NCBI GenBank assembly: GCA_016208105.1
Contig: JACQYS010000022.1
Coordinates: 454,616 to 518,615 of the forward strand
Length of the DNA: 64,000 bases
DNA from: Desulfovibrio sp.
Lineage (GTDB): Bacteria; Desulfobacterota; Desulfovibrionia; Desulfovibrionales; Desulfovibrionaceae
Direction: 5' to 3'
Below, piece by piece: positions 27,367-35,117 of the stretch. The translations under genes were made by a program, and so were the position numbers. How positions within the stretch are numbered: the first letter of the stretch is position 1; every line of letters starts with the position of its first letter. Under the pieces are notes generated by a model, which saw only the letters and a program-made list of their open reading frames with translations, made no database searches and was not told the origin of the DNA.

Positions 27367-29169
27367 ATGCATACTATGCCCCCAGATGAACATTCTGGCA
27401 AGAGTTCCCTGGTGAGAACCACCTTGCGGGACATCTTGACCCCGGGAGTCATTGGCGTTCCGGTCGGAGCGGCCATGGAAGAAGCTCTGGCGTGCATGCG
27501 CAAGGGCAGAATCAGCTCCGCCGTGGCCTTGAGCCGGGGCAAGCCCGCCGGGATACTAACGGAACGCGGAGTGATCGCCGCCCTGGCCGAACACGGGCCG
27601 TCGCTTCTTTCGCGCAAGGTGAGAGAGCTGATGTCTTGCCCGGTACTGACCGCGCCGGAGCACATGCCCATCCACCAGGCCTTTTCCATGCTCCTTGAGC
27701 AGGGAATACGCCATCTGGTGGTGGTGGATGCCAAGGGGCGGGCTTTGGGCATGGTCACCCAGACCAACATGGTCCAGAACCTGGGCGTCGAGTATTTTGT
27801 CGAGGTCAAGCGGGTCAGCCAGATCATGGCCCGCATGGTGGCCTGCCTAAGCGCCGCGGACAATCTCCAGAACGTCCTGGAGCTCATGGCGCGCGGGCCC
27901 TACAGCTGCATCGTGGCCCTCGAATGCAACCAGCCGGCGGGGATCTTCACCGAGCGCGACATGGTGGCCGTGGTGGCCGACGGCTGGAAGCTGGCCGACA
28001 CGTCCCTGGGCGAGGTCATGTCCCGGCCTGTGCTCACCGTTTCGAGCGATACCCCGGTCCACCAGGCCTCGGCGATCATGCGCGAGAATAAGGTCCGGCG
28101 CCTTCTTGTCGTTGGCTCTGATGGCAGCACCGAGGGGCTGGTCACCCAGTCGGATATCGTCAAGGGCATGGAAGCCCGCTACGTGGAGATGCTCAAAGAG
28201 GTCATCCGCGAGAAGGACCAGCTTTTGCGCGAGGCGGTGGAAGAGGCCGCAAAAAAGACCTGCTATCTGGACACGATCCTGAATGCCTCCATGGAGCTGG
28301 GCATTGCCGCCACGGAGGGCGATGTCCTGGCTTTCGTGAACCATGCGGCGCAGGGCATTCTGGGAGCGGGAGAAGCTGGCTCAATCGGTTCCGACATCCT
28401 GGAATTCCACAAGAGAATCGGGGTTCCCGTCAGCCGTGTCCGCCGCGGCCTGTCCCAGGTGAAGAAGGGAAACAGCCATCGTTTTTCAGCCGTGATCGAC
28501 AACGGCGCGTCAAACCGGTTCATCAACGCCAAAGTCAGCGGGATTTGGGGGAGCGAAGGCAAACCTTCCGGGTATGTGCTCATGGTCCGGGACGTGACCG
28601 AGCGCCGCATGGCTGAAGACACCATCAAGCACATGGCCTATCACGACGCCCTTACGGGACTGCCCAATAGATTTCTTTTGGAAGACAGGCTGGAACAGGG
28701 GCTGGCCCTGGCCAGCCGGCGGGGAAGCCTGCTTGCGGTCATGCTCCTGGATCTCGACGGATTCAAGGCGGTCAACGACAGTCTCGGCCACGACGTGGGT
28801 GACATGCTGCTCAAGATGGTGGCGGGAAATATCGGCGGGCTCTTGCGCAAGTCCGACACGCTGGGGCGCATGGGGGGGGATGAATTCCTCATCATCCTGC
28901 CCGAGGTGAAGACCCCGGAAGGCGTGACCGCGGTGGCCCGCAAGGTCCTGAAGGCCGTGTGCGAGACGCGGGTGCTGTCCGGGGTGCGGGTCAACGTGAG
29001 CACCAGCATCGGTTTGGCGCTCTACCCATGGGACGGGGCCGACCCTCGCGTGCTGATTCAAAAAGCCGACGCGGCCATGTACAAGGCCAAGGAGGCTGGC
29101 CGGAACACCTACTGCCTCGCGGGCGAACACCTTTCCTTAAAGGACGAAATGGCCTTCAAGCACCCGTAA
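27367..29169 (+). CDS. diguanylate cyclase with four CBS domains and a PAS domain
   Basis: 600 residues, no membrane segment. Four CBS motifs occupy about 20-285 (LRDILTPGVIGVPVGAAMEEAL, VRELMSCPVLTAPEHMPIHQAFSML, VSQIMARMVACLSAADNLQNVLELM, LGEVMSRPVLTVSSDTPVHQASAIM). A PAS domain follows (about 300-415), then a GGDEF domain (DALTGLPNRF, LDLDGFKAVNDSLGHDVGD, RMGGDEFLIILPE). The GGDEF loop is intact, so it should make c-di-GMP; no EAL domain follows. CBS pairs usually bind adenine nucleotides, so the output may follow energy charge. Two ATGs (27367, 27376) are possible starts. Divergent from bacteriohemerythrin. Confidence 0.88.
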   Translation: MHTMPPDEHSGKSSLVRTTLRDILTPGVIGVPVGAAMEEALACMRKGRISSAVALSRGKPAGILTERGVIAALAEHGPSLLSRKVRELMSCPVLTAPEHMPIHQAFSMLLEQGIRHLVVVDAKGRALGMVTQTNMVQNLGVEYFVEVKRVSQIMARMVACLSAADNLQNVLELMARGPYSCIVALECNQPAGIFTERDMVAVVADGWKLADTSLGEVMSRPVLTVSSDTPVHQASAIMRENKVRRLLVVGSDGSTEGLVTQSDIVKGMEARYVEMLKEVIREKDQLLREAVEEAAKKTCYLDTILNASMELGIAATEGDVLAFVNHAAQGILGAGEAGSIGSDILEFHKRIGVPVSRVRRGLSQVKKGNSHRFSAVIDNGASNRFINAKVSGIWGSEGKPSGYVLMVRDVTERRMAEDTIKHMAYHDALTGLPNRFLLEDRLEQGLALASRRGSLLAVMLLDLDGFKAVNDSLGHDVGDMLLKMVAGNIGGLLRKSDTLGRMGGDEFLIILPEVKTPEGVTAVARKVLKAVCETRVLSGVRVNVSTSIGLALYPWDGADPRVLIQKADAAMYKAKEAGRNTYCLAGEHLSLKDEMAFKHP

Positions 29170-29171
29170 TC

Positions 29172-29376
29172 GCCTGTTGAAAAACACCCGCTGGCGGCGT
29201 TGCCGTTCAAAAGTCAAACCTTCGCGTATGTCAAATACGCTTGATCAGCCCCCGTCCTGGGGGCTGACCCTTCGGGTAATGCCCAAGGGCATTGCCTCAA
29301 AACGCTGTCCTGCGTTTTGGTCAGCCTTGACTTTTTCCTGCGCCTTGCCAGCGGACTTTTTGAACAGGCTTAAGAA
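29172..29376. repeat. MITE-like palindromic element, copy 1 (long form)
   Basis: Ends are inverted repeats GCCTGTTGAAAAA and TTTTTGAACAGGC, followed by TTAAGAA. The arms match the second copy at 63061-63186 closely, including a 34-bp identical block with the inner palindrome GCGTAT-x5-ATACGC. This copy carries about 79 extra bases in the middle that fold into three hairpins (CAGCCCCC/GGGGGCTG, AATGCCC/GGGCATT, CAAAACGC/GCGTTTTG). It lies between convergent genes. No reading frame is carried. Confidence 0.85.
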
Positions 29377-29407
29377 GACCAACTTTTACAATGGCCAGGT
29401 AAGGGCT

Positions 29408-30175
29408 CTACTGGTTCAGCGACCTGACCCAGGCATCCCTCAACGCATCTTCCACTATTTTGGCCCGCAGCTGGGCATAGGCGTCCCGGGCCGCACTGTA
29501 GGGCTCCACCGCCGAGCGCTTGAGCTCCTCGTACACGTCCAGGGTTTCCGGAATCCGGTTCAACCGGCCAGCCCCGCTGATGGCGGCGGTAAGCAGGAAG
29601 GGGACCTCAATGTACGAGGTGGGCTGTGCCGCCGCGTCCACTCCCAGGCCAATCGCGTCGCGCAGGGACGAGGGCCCGAGGATGGGCAGCACCAGATAGA
29701 ACCCGTGGCCCATGCCCCATATTCCGAGCGTCTGGCCGAAACCAAGTCTTTGCGGCCCCATGTTGGGATTGGTGGCGGCCAGGTCGTAGAGGCCGCCCAG
29801 GCCGAAGGTGGAGTTGATGATGAAACGACCCAGCTCCCTGGATGCCTTGTCCGGGCGCAGCTGCAGGACGGCGTTGACGAAGCGGGCAGGAAAAAGGAAG
29901 TTCGAATAGGCGTTTTCGATCCGGTCCCTGGCGTACTTGGGAAAAACGGTCGTGTAGGCCTTGCTGAACGGCTTGCCCAGCCCCATGTAGAACACGTCGT
30001 TGAAACCGAACCAGAAGCGGTTCCAGGGTTCGATGGGGTCGGCTATCTGGACCTGGGGCGCGTCTTCGGAGTCCACGGGAGCCTTGGCGGCCTTCTTGGA
30101 AGCGCAACCGGCCGTGAGAGCGAACAGGAGAAAAAGGGAGAGGAGCGAAATGAGGGGGCGGTTTGTGGAGCGCAT
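29408..30175 (-). CDS. mlaA: MlaA (VacJ) outer-membrane phospholipid lipoprotein
   Basis: 255 residues. A lipoprotein signal ending LFALTAGC is followed by the MlaA domain: ADPIEPWNRFWFGFNDVFYMGLGKPFSKAY, FPARFVNAVLQLRPDKASRELGRFIINSTFGLGGLYD, and the amphipathic stretch GIWGMGHGFYLVLPILGPSSLRDAIGLGVD. It removes misplaced phospholipids from the outer leaflet. The ATG at 30175 was chosen over an in-frame TTG 6 nt upstream because AGGAA is 9 nt before it. Last gene of the mlaEDCA unit, 12 bp after mlaC. Confidence 0.93.
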   Translation of the reverse strand: MRSTNRPLISLLSLFLLFALTAGCASKKAAKAPVDSEDAPQVQIADPIEPWNRFWFGFNDVFYMGLGKPFSKAYTTVFPKYARDRIENAYSNFLFPARFVNAVLQLRPDKASRELGRFIINSTFGLGGLYDLAATNPNMGPQRLGFGQTLGIWGMGHGFYLVLPILGPSSLRDAIGLGVDAAAQPTSYIEVPFLLTAAISGAGRLNRIPETLDVYEELKRSAVEPYSAARDAYAQLRAKIVEDALRDAWVRSLNQ

Positions 30176-30187
30176 GGTCAAAGATTC

Positions 30188-30772
30188 CTAGCTGGCCTGG
30201 CCCATGGTTTCGACCCGGCCGATAAGCTGGGCCGGAGATTCCTTTGCCAGAATCTGGTTGAACTGGTTGCGGTAGTTCTGCACCAAGCTGACACCTTCGA
30301 TCACCACGTCGTAGACCTTCCAGTCGTTCTTCTTGATGAGTCTGTAGACGATGGGCACTTCCTTGGTGGAGGTGACGATCTTGGTGCTCACTTCGGAGCG
30401 GCCCTCGCCAAGCGCGGACTCGTCCAGAAAAACGACCTTCTCGTCGGTGTAGGCTTCGATGCGGCGCAGGTAGGTGCGCTCCAGGAGCTTGACGAAGGCC
30501 AAGGTAAAGCGTTTGCGCTCATCGGGGTTGAAGGCATCCCAGTGCGAGGCCAGGGTGCGCTTGGCCAGTTCCTCGGGATCGAAGACCTTGCTTACGGCCT
30601 GGTAGAGCTTCTCGGTCCGCCCGGACTCGCCGGGTTTGGTGGCCGAAAGCACCTTGAGCACCTCGTCCACGCTTTCCTTCAAGGAATCCTTGGCTTGTCC
30701 GGCCATGGCCGTCTGGGATGAAAGAACCAGAAGCAGAGCAAAGGCCAGCACGTTCAAAGCACGTGCCATCAT
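30188..30772 (-). CDS. mlaC: MlaC periplasmic phospholipid shuttle
   Basis: 194 residues. Signal peptide ends TAMAG. The mature Tol-Tol-Ttg2 domain shows FDPEELAKRTLASHWDAFNPDERKRFTLAFVKLLERTYLRRIEAYTDE, then VPIVYRLIKKNDWKVYDVVIEGVSLVQNYRNQFNQIL, which is diagnostic. It carries lipids between MlaA and the MlaD hexamer. ATG overlaps the mlaD stop by 4 nt, and GGAGG is within the end of mlaD. Confidence 0.92.
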   Translation of the reverse strand: MMARALNVLAFALLLVLSSQTAMAGQAKDSLKESVDEVLKVLSATKPGESGRTEKLYQAVSKVFDPEELAKRTLASHWDAFNPDERKRFTLAFVKLLERTYLRRIEAYTDEKVVFLDESALGEGRSEVSTKIVTSTKEVPIVYRLIKKNDWKVYDVVIEGVSLVQNYRNQFNQILAKESPAQLIGRVETMGQAS

Positions 30773-31236
30773 TTCTTTTCCTCCTTCACCCCTCCGAAGA
30801 CGTACTTTCCGATGAGCTCCTGGATGTCCACTGATGACTCGGTATCGGTGAGAAGTCCGCCGGGTGGAAGGGGGTCGCCCGCTCCGCCTGGGGTGATCTT
30901 AAGATATTTGTCGCCGATAAGGCCGCTTGTCTTCACAGACACTATGGCGTCCTCACTCAGTTTGACGCCTTTCTGGATATTCATGGTGACCACCGCGCGC
31001 TTGTCCGGAGTAAGCGTGATTGCTTCCACCCGTCCCACGCGCACGCCTGCAAGCTCCACGCCAGCGCCTTCCTTGAGGCCGGTCACGTCTATGAAGCGGG
31101 CCTTTATTGCGTAAGTGTCGCCGCTTAGGACCTCGAGCTTGCCGAGCTTGACGGTAAGATAGGCCGCGCACAAAAGCCCGGCCATCACGAACAGTCCCAC
31201 CGCCAATTCTACTGAACGATTCTTCATTGTGTCCAC
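30769..31236 (-). CDS. mlaD: MlaD, MCE-domain lipid-binding protein
   Basis: 155 residues: one N-terminal membrane anchor (SVELAVGLFVMAGLLCAAYLTVKLG) and a single MCE domain (YAIKARFIDVTGLKEGAGVELAGVRVGRVEAITL, then VSVKTSGLIGDKYLKITPGG). The C-terminal VDIQELIGKYVFG helix is typical. The start is taken as GTG at 31236 because GAGG is 8 nt upstream; an ATG three codons in has no spacing-compatible site. It assembles as a hexamer on the MlaE dimer. Confidence 0.9.
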   Translation of the reverse strand: MDTMKNRSVELAVGLFVMAGLLCAAYLTVKLGKLEVLSGDTYAIKARFIDVTGLKEGAGVELAGVRVGRVEAITLTPDKRAVVTMNIQKGVKLSEDAIVSVKTSGLIGDKYLKITPGGAGDPLPPGGLLTDTESSVDIQELIGKYVFGGVKEEKK

Positions 31237-31270
31237 GAAATATGCCTCATCGTCTCGGAAATCAACAGTA

Positions 31271-32077
31271 TCACAGCAGAAAAGAGGTCAACGCGTAGTC
31301 CGAAGCCAATATGGAAACGCAGGAAGTGACCACTGCCGAGGTGGTGGAAAGCCCCACCCCTTTTGCACCGAAGCCGCCCGGGCGCCTGTGGGTGTAGTAG
31401 CCCTCGTAGCAGCAGACGGAGGCCACCAGCACGGCAAATACCAGGGATTTCACGAAACCTCCGGACACGTCCTGCATGGCCACGCTGTCGTAAATGCGCG
31501 CCCAGTAGATTCCCGGGCTCACTCCAAGCATCAGGACTCCGGTCAGGTAGCCGCCCCACACGGCGATGACGTCGAACATGGCCGTGAGCAGCGGAAAACA
31601 GACGAGCGAGGCGGCCAGCCTGGGGCCGACCAGATACCGCACCGGGCTCACGTCCATGGCGTCCAAGGCGTCTATCTGCTCGGAAATGCGCATGATGCCA
31701 AGCTCCGCGGCCATGGAGGAGCCGGCCCGGCCGGTGATCATGATGGCCGTGAGCACCGGGCCAAGCTCGCGGATCACCGAAAGGGCCACCGCCGCGCCCA
31801 AAAGCCCCTCGGCCCCGAATTTCACCAGGGTGTAGTAGCCCTGAAGGCCCAGGACCATGCCGGTGAAAAGCCCTATGAGCGCGATGACCGAAACGGACTT
31901 CACCCCGATGAAGTACACCTGCTGCACCATTTTGGCCCACTGCAGCGGCAGGCTGACCATGTGCCCCAAGCCACGCAACGTGAACACGGAATACGACCCG
32001 AGCCCGAGCGTGAGCCCTATGGCCGTTCGTCCGAGCTTGGTGATGGGAGCCAGCAGGAAGTCCGAGGCGGCGTTCAT
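31271..32077 (-). CDS. mlaE: MlaE ABC permease
   Basis: 268 residues with five predicted membrane helices. The MlaE family core is present: VYFIGVKSVSVIALIGLFTGMVLGLQGYYTLVKFGAE, RELGPVLTAIMITGRAGSSMAAELGIMRISEQIDALDAM, and the ending CYEGYYTHRRPGGFGAKGVG. It needs an MlaF-type ATPase, which is not encoded anywhere in this cluster. It starts 4 bp after the rlmI stop, so rlmI and the mla genes are probably co-transcribed. Confidence 0.93.
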   Translation of the reverse strand: MNAASDFLLAPITKLGRTAIGLTLGLGSYSVFTLRGLGHMVSLPLQWAKMVQQVYFIGVKSVSVIALIGLFTGMVLGLQGYYTLVKFGAEGLLGAAVALSVIRELGPVLTAIMITGRAGSSMAAELGIMRISEQIDALDAMDVSPVRYLVGPRLAASLVCFPLLTAMFDVIAVWGGYLTGVLMLGVSPGIYWARIYDSVAMQDVSGGFVKSLVFAVLVASVCCYEGYYTHRRPGGFGAKGVGLSTTSAVVTSCVSILASDYALTSFLL

Positions 32078-32080
32078 GGT

Positions 32081-33298
32081 TTATTCAGTGTAATCGTGAT
32101 CCGGGGTTTGTGAAGCATTCACCCGGAAAAGAAGCGATTTCAGGTAATCTGTTTCAGGCATGGAGGGGTGGATGGGGTGGTCGGGCCCCTGGCCACCGCG
32201 CCAGACGAGCTGGGCGCGCTTGCGCCCGGAAAGGGACGAGGCCACCAGACGCTGGAACTGGCCGGCTTCCATGTGCTGCGAACAGGACGCAGTGAGCAGG
32301 AAACCGCCCGGCTCGAGAAGACGCCCGGCGAACTTGTTTATCTTGTGGTAGGCGCCCATGCCGGGCTCCAGGTCCTTCTTGCGCTTCACGAAGGCTGGCG
32401 GGTCCAGGCTTATCACGTCGAAACGCCTGCCTTCCTTGGCCAACTCCTCCAGCACGTCGTCGGCGTCGCCCTTTATGGTGGCCACAGTGTCCGAGACGTT
32501 ATTGAGTTCTGCGTTGGCGGTCACATGGTCGACGGCCGCCTGGGAGGCGTCCACGCAAAGAGCGTGATCGGCTCCGGCCAGCGCGGCTCCGATGCCCAGG
32601 GCGCCGGCGTAGCAGAAGACGTCCAGCACCCGTTTGCCCTTGCACAAGGGCAAAATGCCCAGCCGGTTGGGGCGCTGGTCGAAATACCAGCCGGTCTTCT
32701 GGCCCGAGGCCAGGCTTGCCTTGTAACGGCCAAGGCCCTCGGGGACCTCCACCTCGGAGGGGGGCTCGCCCTTCACGGCCTCCACGATGAGCGGCAACCC
32801 TTCGAGCTGCCTGGAGCGGGAGTCGCACTTGAGGAGGATCGAGGCAGGCCGGACAAGCTCGTCCAGCACGTCGATCACGTCTTCGCGCAGGCGGTCCATG
32901 CCTGCCGTGAGCAGCTGCACGCAGAGCACGTCGCCGAAGCGGTCGACGATAAGGCCCGGGATGTGGTCGCCCTCGCCGTACACCATTCTGTAGAACGGCT
33001 TGTCGAAAAGGGTCTCGCGAAGGGCCAGGGCCTGGGAAATGCGGGAATAGAGCCAGGCGCGGTCGAGCCTGGCCTTGGGGTTTTTGTCGCAGACCCGGGC
33101 CAGGATGAGCGAGCCGGGATTGACGTAGCCGACCCCCAGCGTCTTGCCCCGGGCGGACATGATGACGGCCTGGTCCCCGGCGGTGAAAGTGTTCAAAGGG
33201 CTCTGGGCCGTATCCGCCTCGTTGGAGAACACCCACAGGTGTCCGGCCATGAGGCGGCGTTCCTCGTGTTTTTTGAGATGAAGTATTGGTAGGTTCAT
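32081..33298 (-). CDS. rlmI: 23S rRNA (cytosine-5) methyltransferase, RlmI family
   Basis: 405 residues. An N-terminal PUA domain (HEERRLMAGHLWVFSNE) is followed by an EEHEE-type linker domain and a Rossmann methyltransferase (GKRVLDVFCYAGALGIGAALAGA). The catalytic region is VISLDPPAFVKRKKDLEPGMGAY, followed by TASCSQHME. RlmI modifies C1962 of 23S rRNA in E. coli. The family match is strong; other RlmI-like proteins may act on different positions. First gene of a likely rlmI-mlaEDCA transcript. Confidence 0.85.
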   Translation of the reverse strand: MNLPILHLKKHEERRLMAGHLWVFSNEADTAQSPLNTFTAGDQAVIMSARGKTLGVGYVNPGSLILARVCDKNPKARLDRAWLYSRISQALALRETLFDKPFYRMVYGEGDHIPGLIVDRFGDVLCVQLLTAGMDRLREDVIDVLDELVRPASILLKCDSRSRQLEGLPLIVEAVKGEPPSEVEVPEGLGRYKASLASGQKTGWYFDQRPNRLGILPLCKGKRVLDVFCYAGALGIGAALAGADHALCVDASQAAVDHVTANAELNNVSDTVATIKGDADDVLEELAKEGRRFDVISLDPPAFVKRKKDLEPGMGAYHKINKFAGRLLEPGGFLLTASCSQHMEAGQFQRLVASSLSGRKRAQLVWRGGQGPDHPIHPSMPETDYLKSLLFRVNASQTPDHDYTE

Positions 33299-33382
33299 AG
33301 GCGAGTGGTCCTGTAGGACTTCCGGGCTTGGTTTGCAATGATTTGTCTTGAGGATGGAACATTTGGAGAGTAATTTCCAGTC

Positions 33383-33934
33383 ATGAGAACCGCAGCATTC
33401 ATTTTATTCGCCGTTGTCACCGCTGCGGCCGCCGCGCTCTCCACGCTGGTGGCCTCGCGTTACCTCACTTTGGAAAAGGAATTATCCGAAAATCGCGCCC
33501 AGCTCGAGGACGTTCTGCGCGAGCGCAAAAAACAGGAAGAGGAGAAGATGTCTCTTCGCCTGGAGAAGGAGCGCATGCAGGCGGACCTGGAGGGGCGCTT
33601 CGCCGAACAGCGCGGCCAGCTTGAGGAATGCGCCAACCAGCGCCAGCGGGACTTCCAGGAGGTGCTCGCAACCCTTAATAACATCCAGAAGCGCATGTCC
33701 GACATCGAGGTGCAGCTTTCCCCTGCCGCGCTCATGGAAAGGGCCAAGGCCCAGGCCAGCGAAGCCCAGGCCGAGCAGGCAGGGGGCGCACATCCCGAGG
33801 CGGAATCGCGGAAGCCCTCATCGGCAGTCCCGCCAGCCGGGCAGGCCCAGCCCCCCGCCAAAACCACTGACGTACCCAAGGGGGCCATCCCCACTCCGGA
33901 GCAGGAAGCCAGGACCTTGAACAAGGTTCAATAG
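33383..33934 (+). CDS. membrane-anchored coiled-coil protein, function unknown
   Basis: 183 residues: one N-terminal membrane helix (MRTAAFILFAVVTAAAAALSTLVASRYL), then a long charged coiled coil (about 28-125, KELSENRAQLEDVLRERKKQEEEKMSLRLEKERMQ...). The Ala/Pro-rich, low-complexity tail (SSAVPPAGQAQPPAKTT) is probably unstructured. The coiled coil should lie in the periplasm, if the helix is a signal anchor. No family recognised. GGAG is 13 nt before the ATG, which is far. The downstream tautomerase gene is 56 bp away on the same strand. Confidence 0.6.
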   Translation: MRTAAFILFAVVTAAAAALSTLVASRYLTLEKELSENRAQLEDVLRERKKQEEEKMSLRLEKERMQADLEGRFAEQRGQLEECANQRQRDFQEVLATLNNIQKRMSDIEVQLSPAALMERAKAQASEAQAEQAGGAHPEAESRKPSSAVPPAGQAQPPAKTTDVPKGAIPTPEQEARTLNKVQ

Positions 33935-33990
33935 CCTCGTTGGTTTTATTCAATAAATATTGTCGAAAACGTATCCAAGAGAGGCCGACA

Positions 33991-34380
33991 ATGCCTTTGG
34001 TAAGAGTGAGCGTGGTCAGGCAGTGGAGCGCCGAAGAAAAACTGGGCATCATGAACGGTGTGCACGCCGCCCTGGTGGAGGCTTTCGGCATTCCCGAGCC
34101 GGACCGCAACATCCGCTTCCAGCAGTTTGATCCAAGCGACTGGCTTTTGCCTCCGGGCAAGTCCGACCGGTACGTTCTGGTGGAGGTCTTCGCCTTCCAG
34201 GGCCGCTCAGCCCAGGCCAAGGGGGCGCTGTATGCCAGCGTGGTTGAGAACCTCTCGGCCTTCAAGATTCCAGCCGGGGACATCTTCATCATCGTGGTGG
34301 AGCAGCCCCGCGAGAACTGGGGCATCCGGGGAGGCCAGCGCGCCGATCTGGTTGACCTGGGCTACGAGGTGAAGGTCTAG
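33991..34380 (+). CDS. tautomerase-family protein
   Basis: 129 residues. The start ATG at 33991 is followed at once by Pro (MPLVRVSVVRQWS), the catalytic N-terminal proline of the 4-oxalocrotonate tautomerase superfamily. GAGAGG precedes it. The pattern EEKLGIMNGVHAALVEAFGIPEPDRNIRFQQFDPSDW fits the longer two-motif tautomerases rather than the 62-residue type. The C-terminal half ends IFIIVVEQPRENWGIRGGQRADLVDLGYEV. Substrate unknown; some members are dehalogenases or malonate-semialdehyde decarboxylases. Confidence 0.75.
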   Translation: MPLVRVSVVRQWSAEEKLGIMNGVHAALVEAFGIPEPDRNIRFQQFDPSDWLLPPGKSDRYVLVEVFAFQGRSAQAKGALYASVVENLSAFKIPAGDIFIIVVEQPRENWGIRGGQRADLVDLGYEVKV

Positions 34381-34469
34381 CGAGCCTGGCTGGGCCTCTT
34401 TTCCGTTTTCCTCCCGGATCGACGCATCCGCCAAGCGTATTGGGTTCATCGCGAGATCACGCTTGACCA

Positions 34470-34491
34470 GGTTTAACCATCCGGTTAAACC
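34470..34491. promoter_or_regulatory. palindromic operator upstream of the TetR gene
   Basis: GGTTTAACC (34470-34478) and GGTTAAACC (34483-34491) form a perfect 9-bp inverted repeat with a 4-bp spacer, ending 11 bp before the TetR start. This size and position are typical of a TetR autoregulatory operator that also controls the exporter genes. Confidence 0.7.
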
Positions 34492-34502
34492 ATGCGGTAA
34501 AT

Positions 34503-35117
34503 ATGAAGACCGTAACTCCCCTCCCAGACACCCAGCAGATGGCCATACTGGATGCCGCAACCACCGAGTTCGCGGAGCACGGTTTCGCCGGAGCCCGGGT
34601 GGAGGCCATCGCCAAGGGTGCGGGCATGAACAAGGCCATGCTCTACTACCGCCTGGGCGACAAGGCCCGGCTCTATGAACTGGTGATCCTTCGCCAGTTC
34701 GAGCGCCTGGCTACAGCGGTCGAGCGGGTGGATTCCCTGGATGGCAGCGCCCTGGAAAAATTGCAGGGCATATTGAGGGCTGTGGCTCTGCTCTTTACGC
34801 AAGACCCGAGGCTGCCGCGCATCATGGCCTGGGAGCTGGCGTCCGAGGGAAAAAGCCTGCCCGAGCAGGTGCTTTCCAAATGGTCGCGGATCATCGGCTC
34901 GGTGACCAGTCTGGCCGGTCAGTGCGGCCTGGATCCGGCCCTGACCCACTTCTCGCTGGTTGGTCCTCTGGTGTTCACCTGCCTGACCGAACCGGTGCGC
35001 AAACGCTTCGCCCCGGCCATACCCGCGCACATGAAGCGCATCGCGGGCATCACCGTCCTTGATATGGCGGATTATCTTGGCGAACTGCTGAAAAAAGCCG
35101 CCCGGGAGAACGCATGA
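34503..35117 (+). CDS. TetR-family regulator, CecR-like
   Basis: 204 residues. The N-terminal TetR helix-turn-helix is clear (ILDAATTEFAEHGFAGARVEAIAKGAGMNKAMLYYRLGDKARLYELVI). The C-terminal half is a ligand-binding domain resembling the CecR/YbiH group. Its stop overlaps the adaptor gene by 4 nt, so regulator and exporter form one operon, probably repressed by this protein through the palindrome just upstream. The inducer is unknown; in E. coli CecR controls YbhG/YbhFSR and affects cefoperazone and chloramphenicol sensitivity. Confidence 0.85.
   Translation: MKTVTPLPDTQQMAILDAATTEFAEHGFAGARVEAIAKGAGMNKAMLYYRLGDKARLYELVILRQFERLATAVERVDSLDGSALEKLQGILRAVALLFTQDPRLPRIMAWELASEGKSLPEQVLSKWSRIIGSVTSLAGQCGLDPALTHFSLVGPLVFTCLTEPVRKRFAPAIPAHMKRIAGITVLDMADYLGELLKKAARENA

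Noticed and set aside
29177..30721. 514-codon plus-strand frame opposite mlaA/mlaC
   Set aside because: Starts inside the palindromic repeat and runs antisense to two recognised genes; no support.
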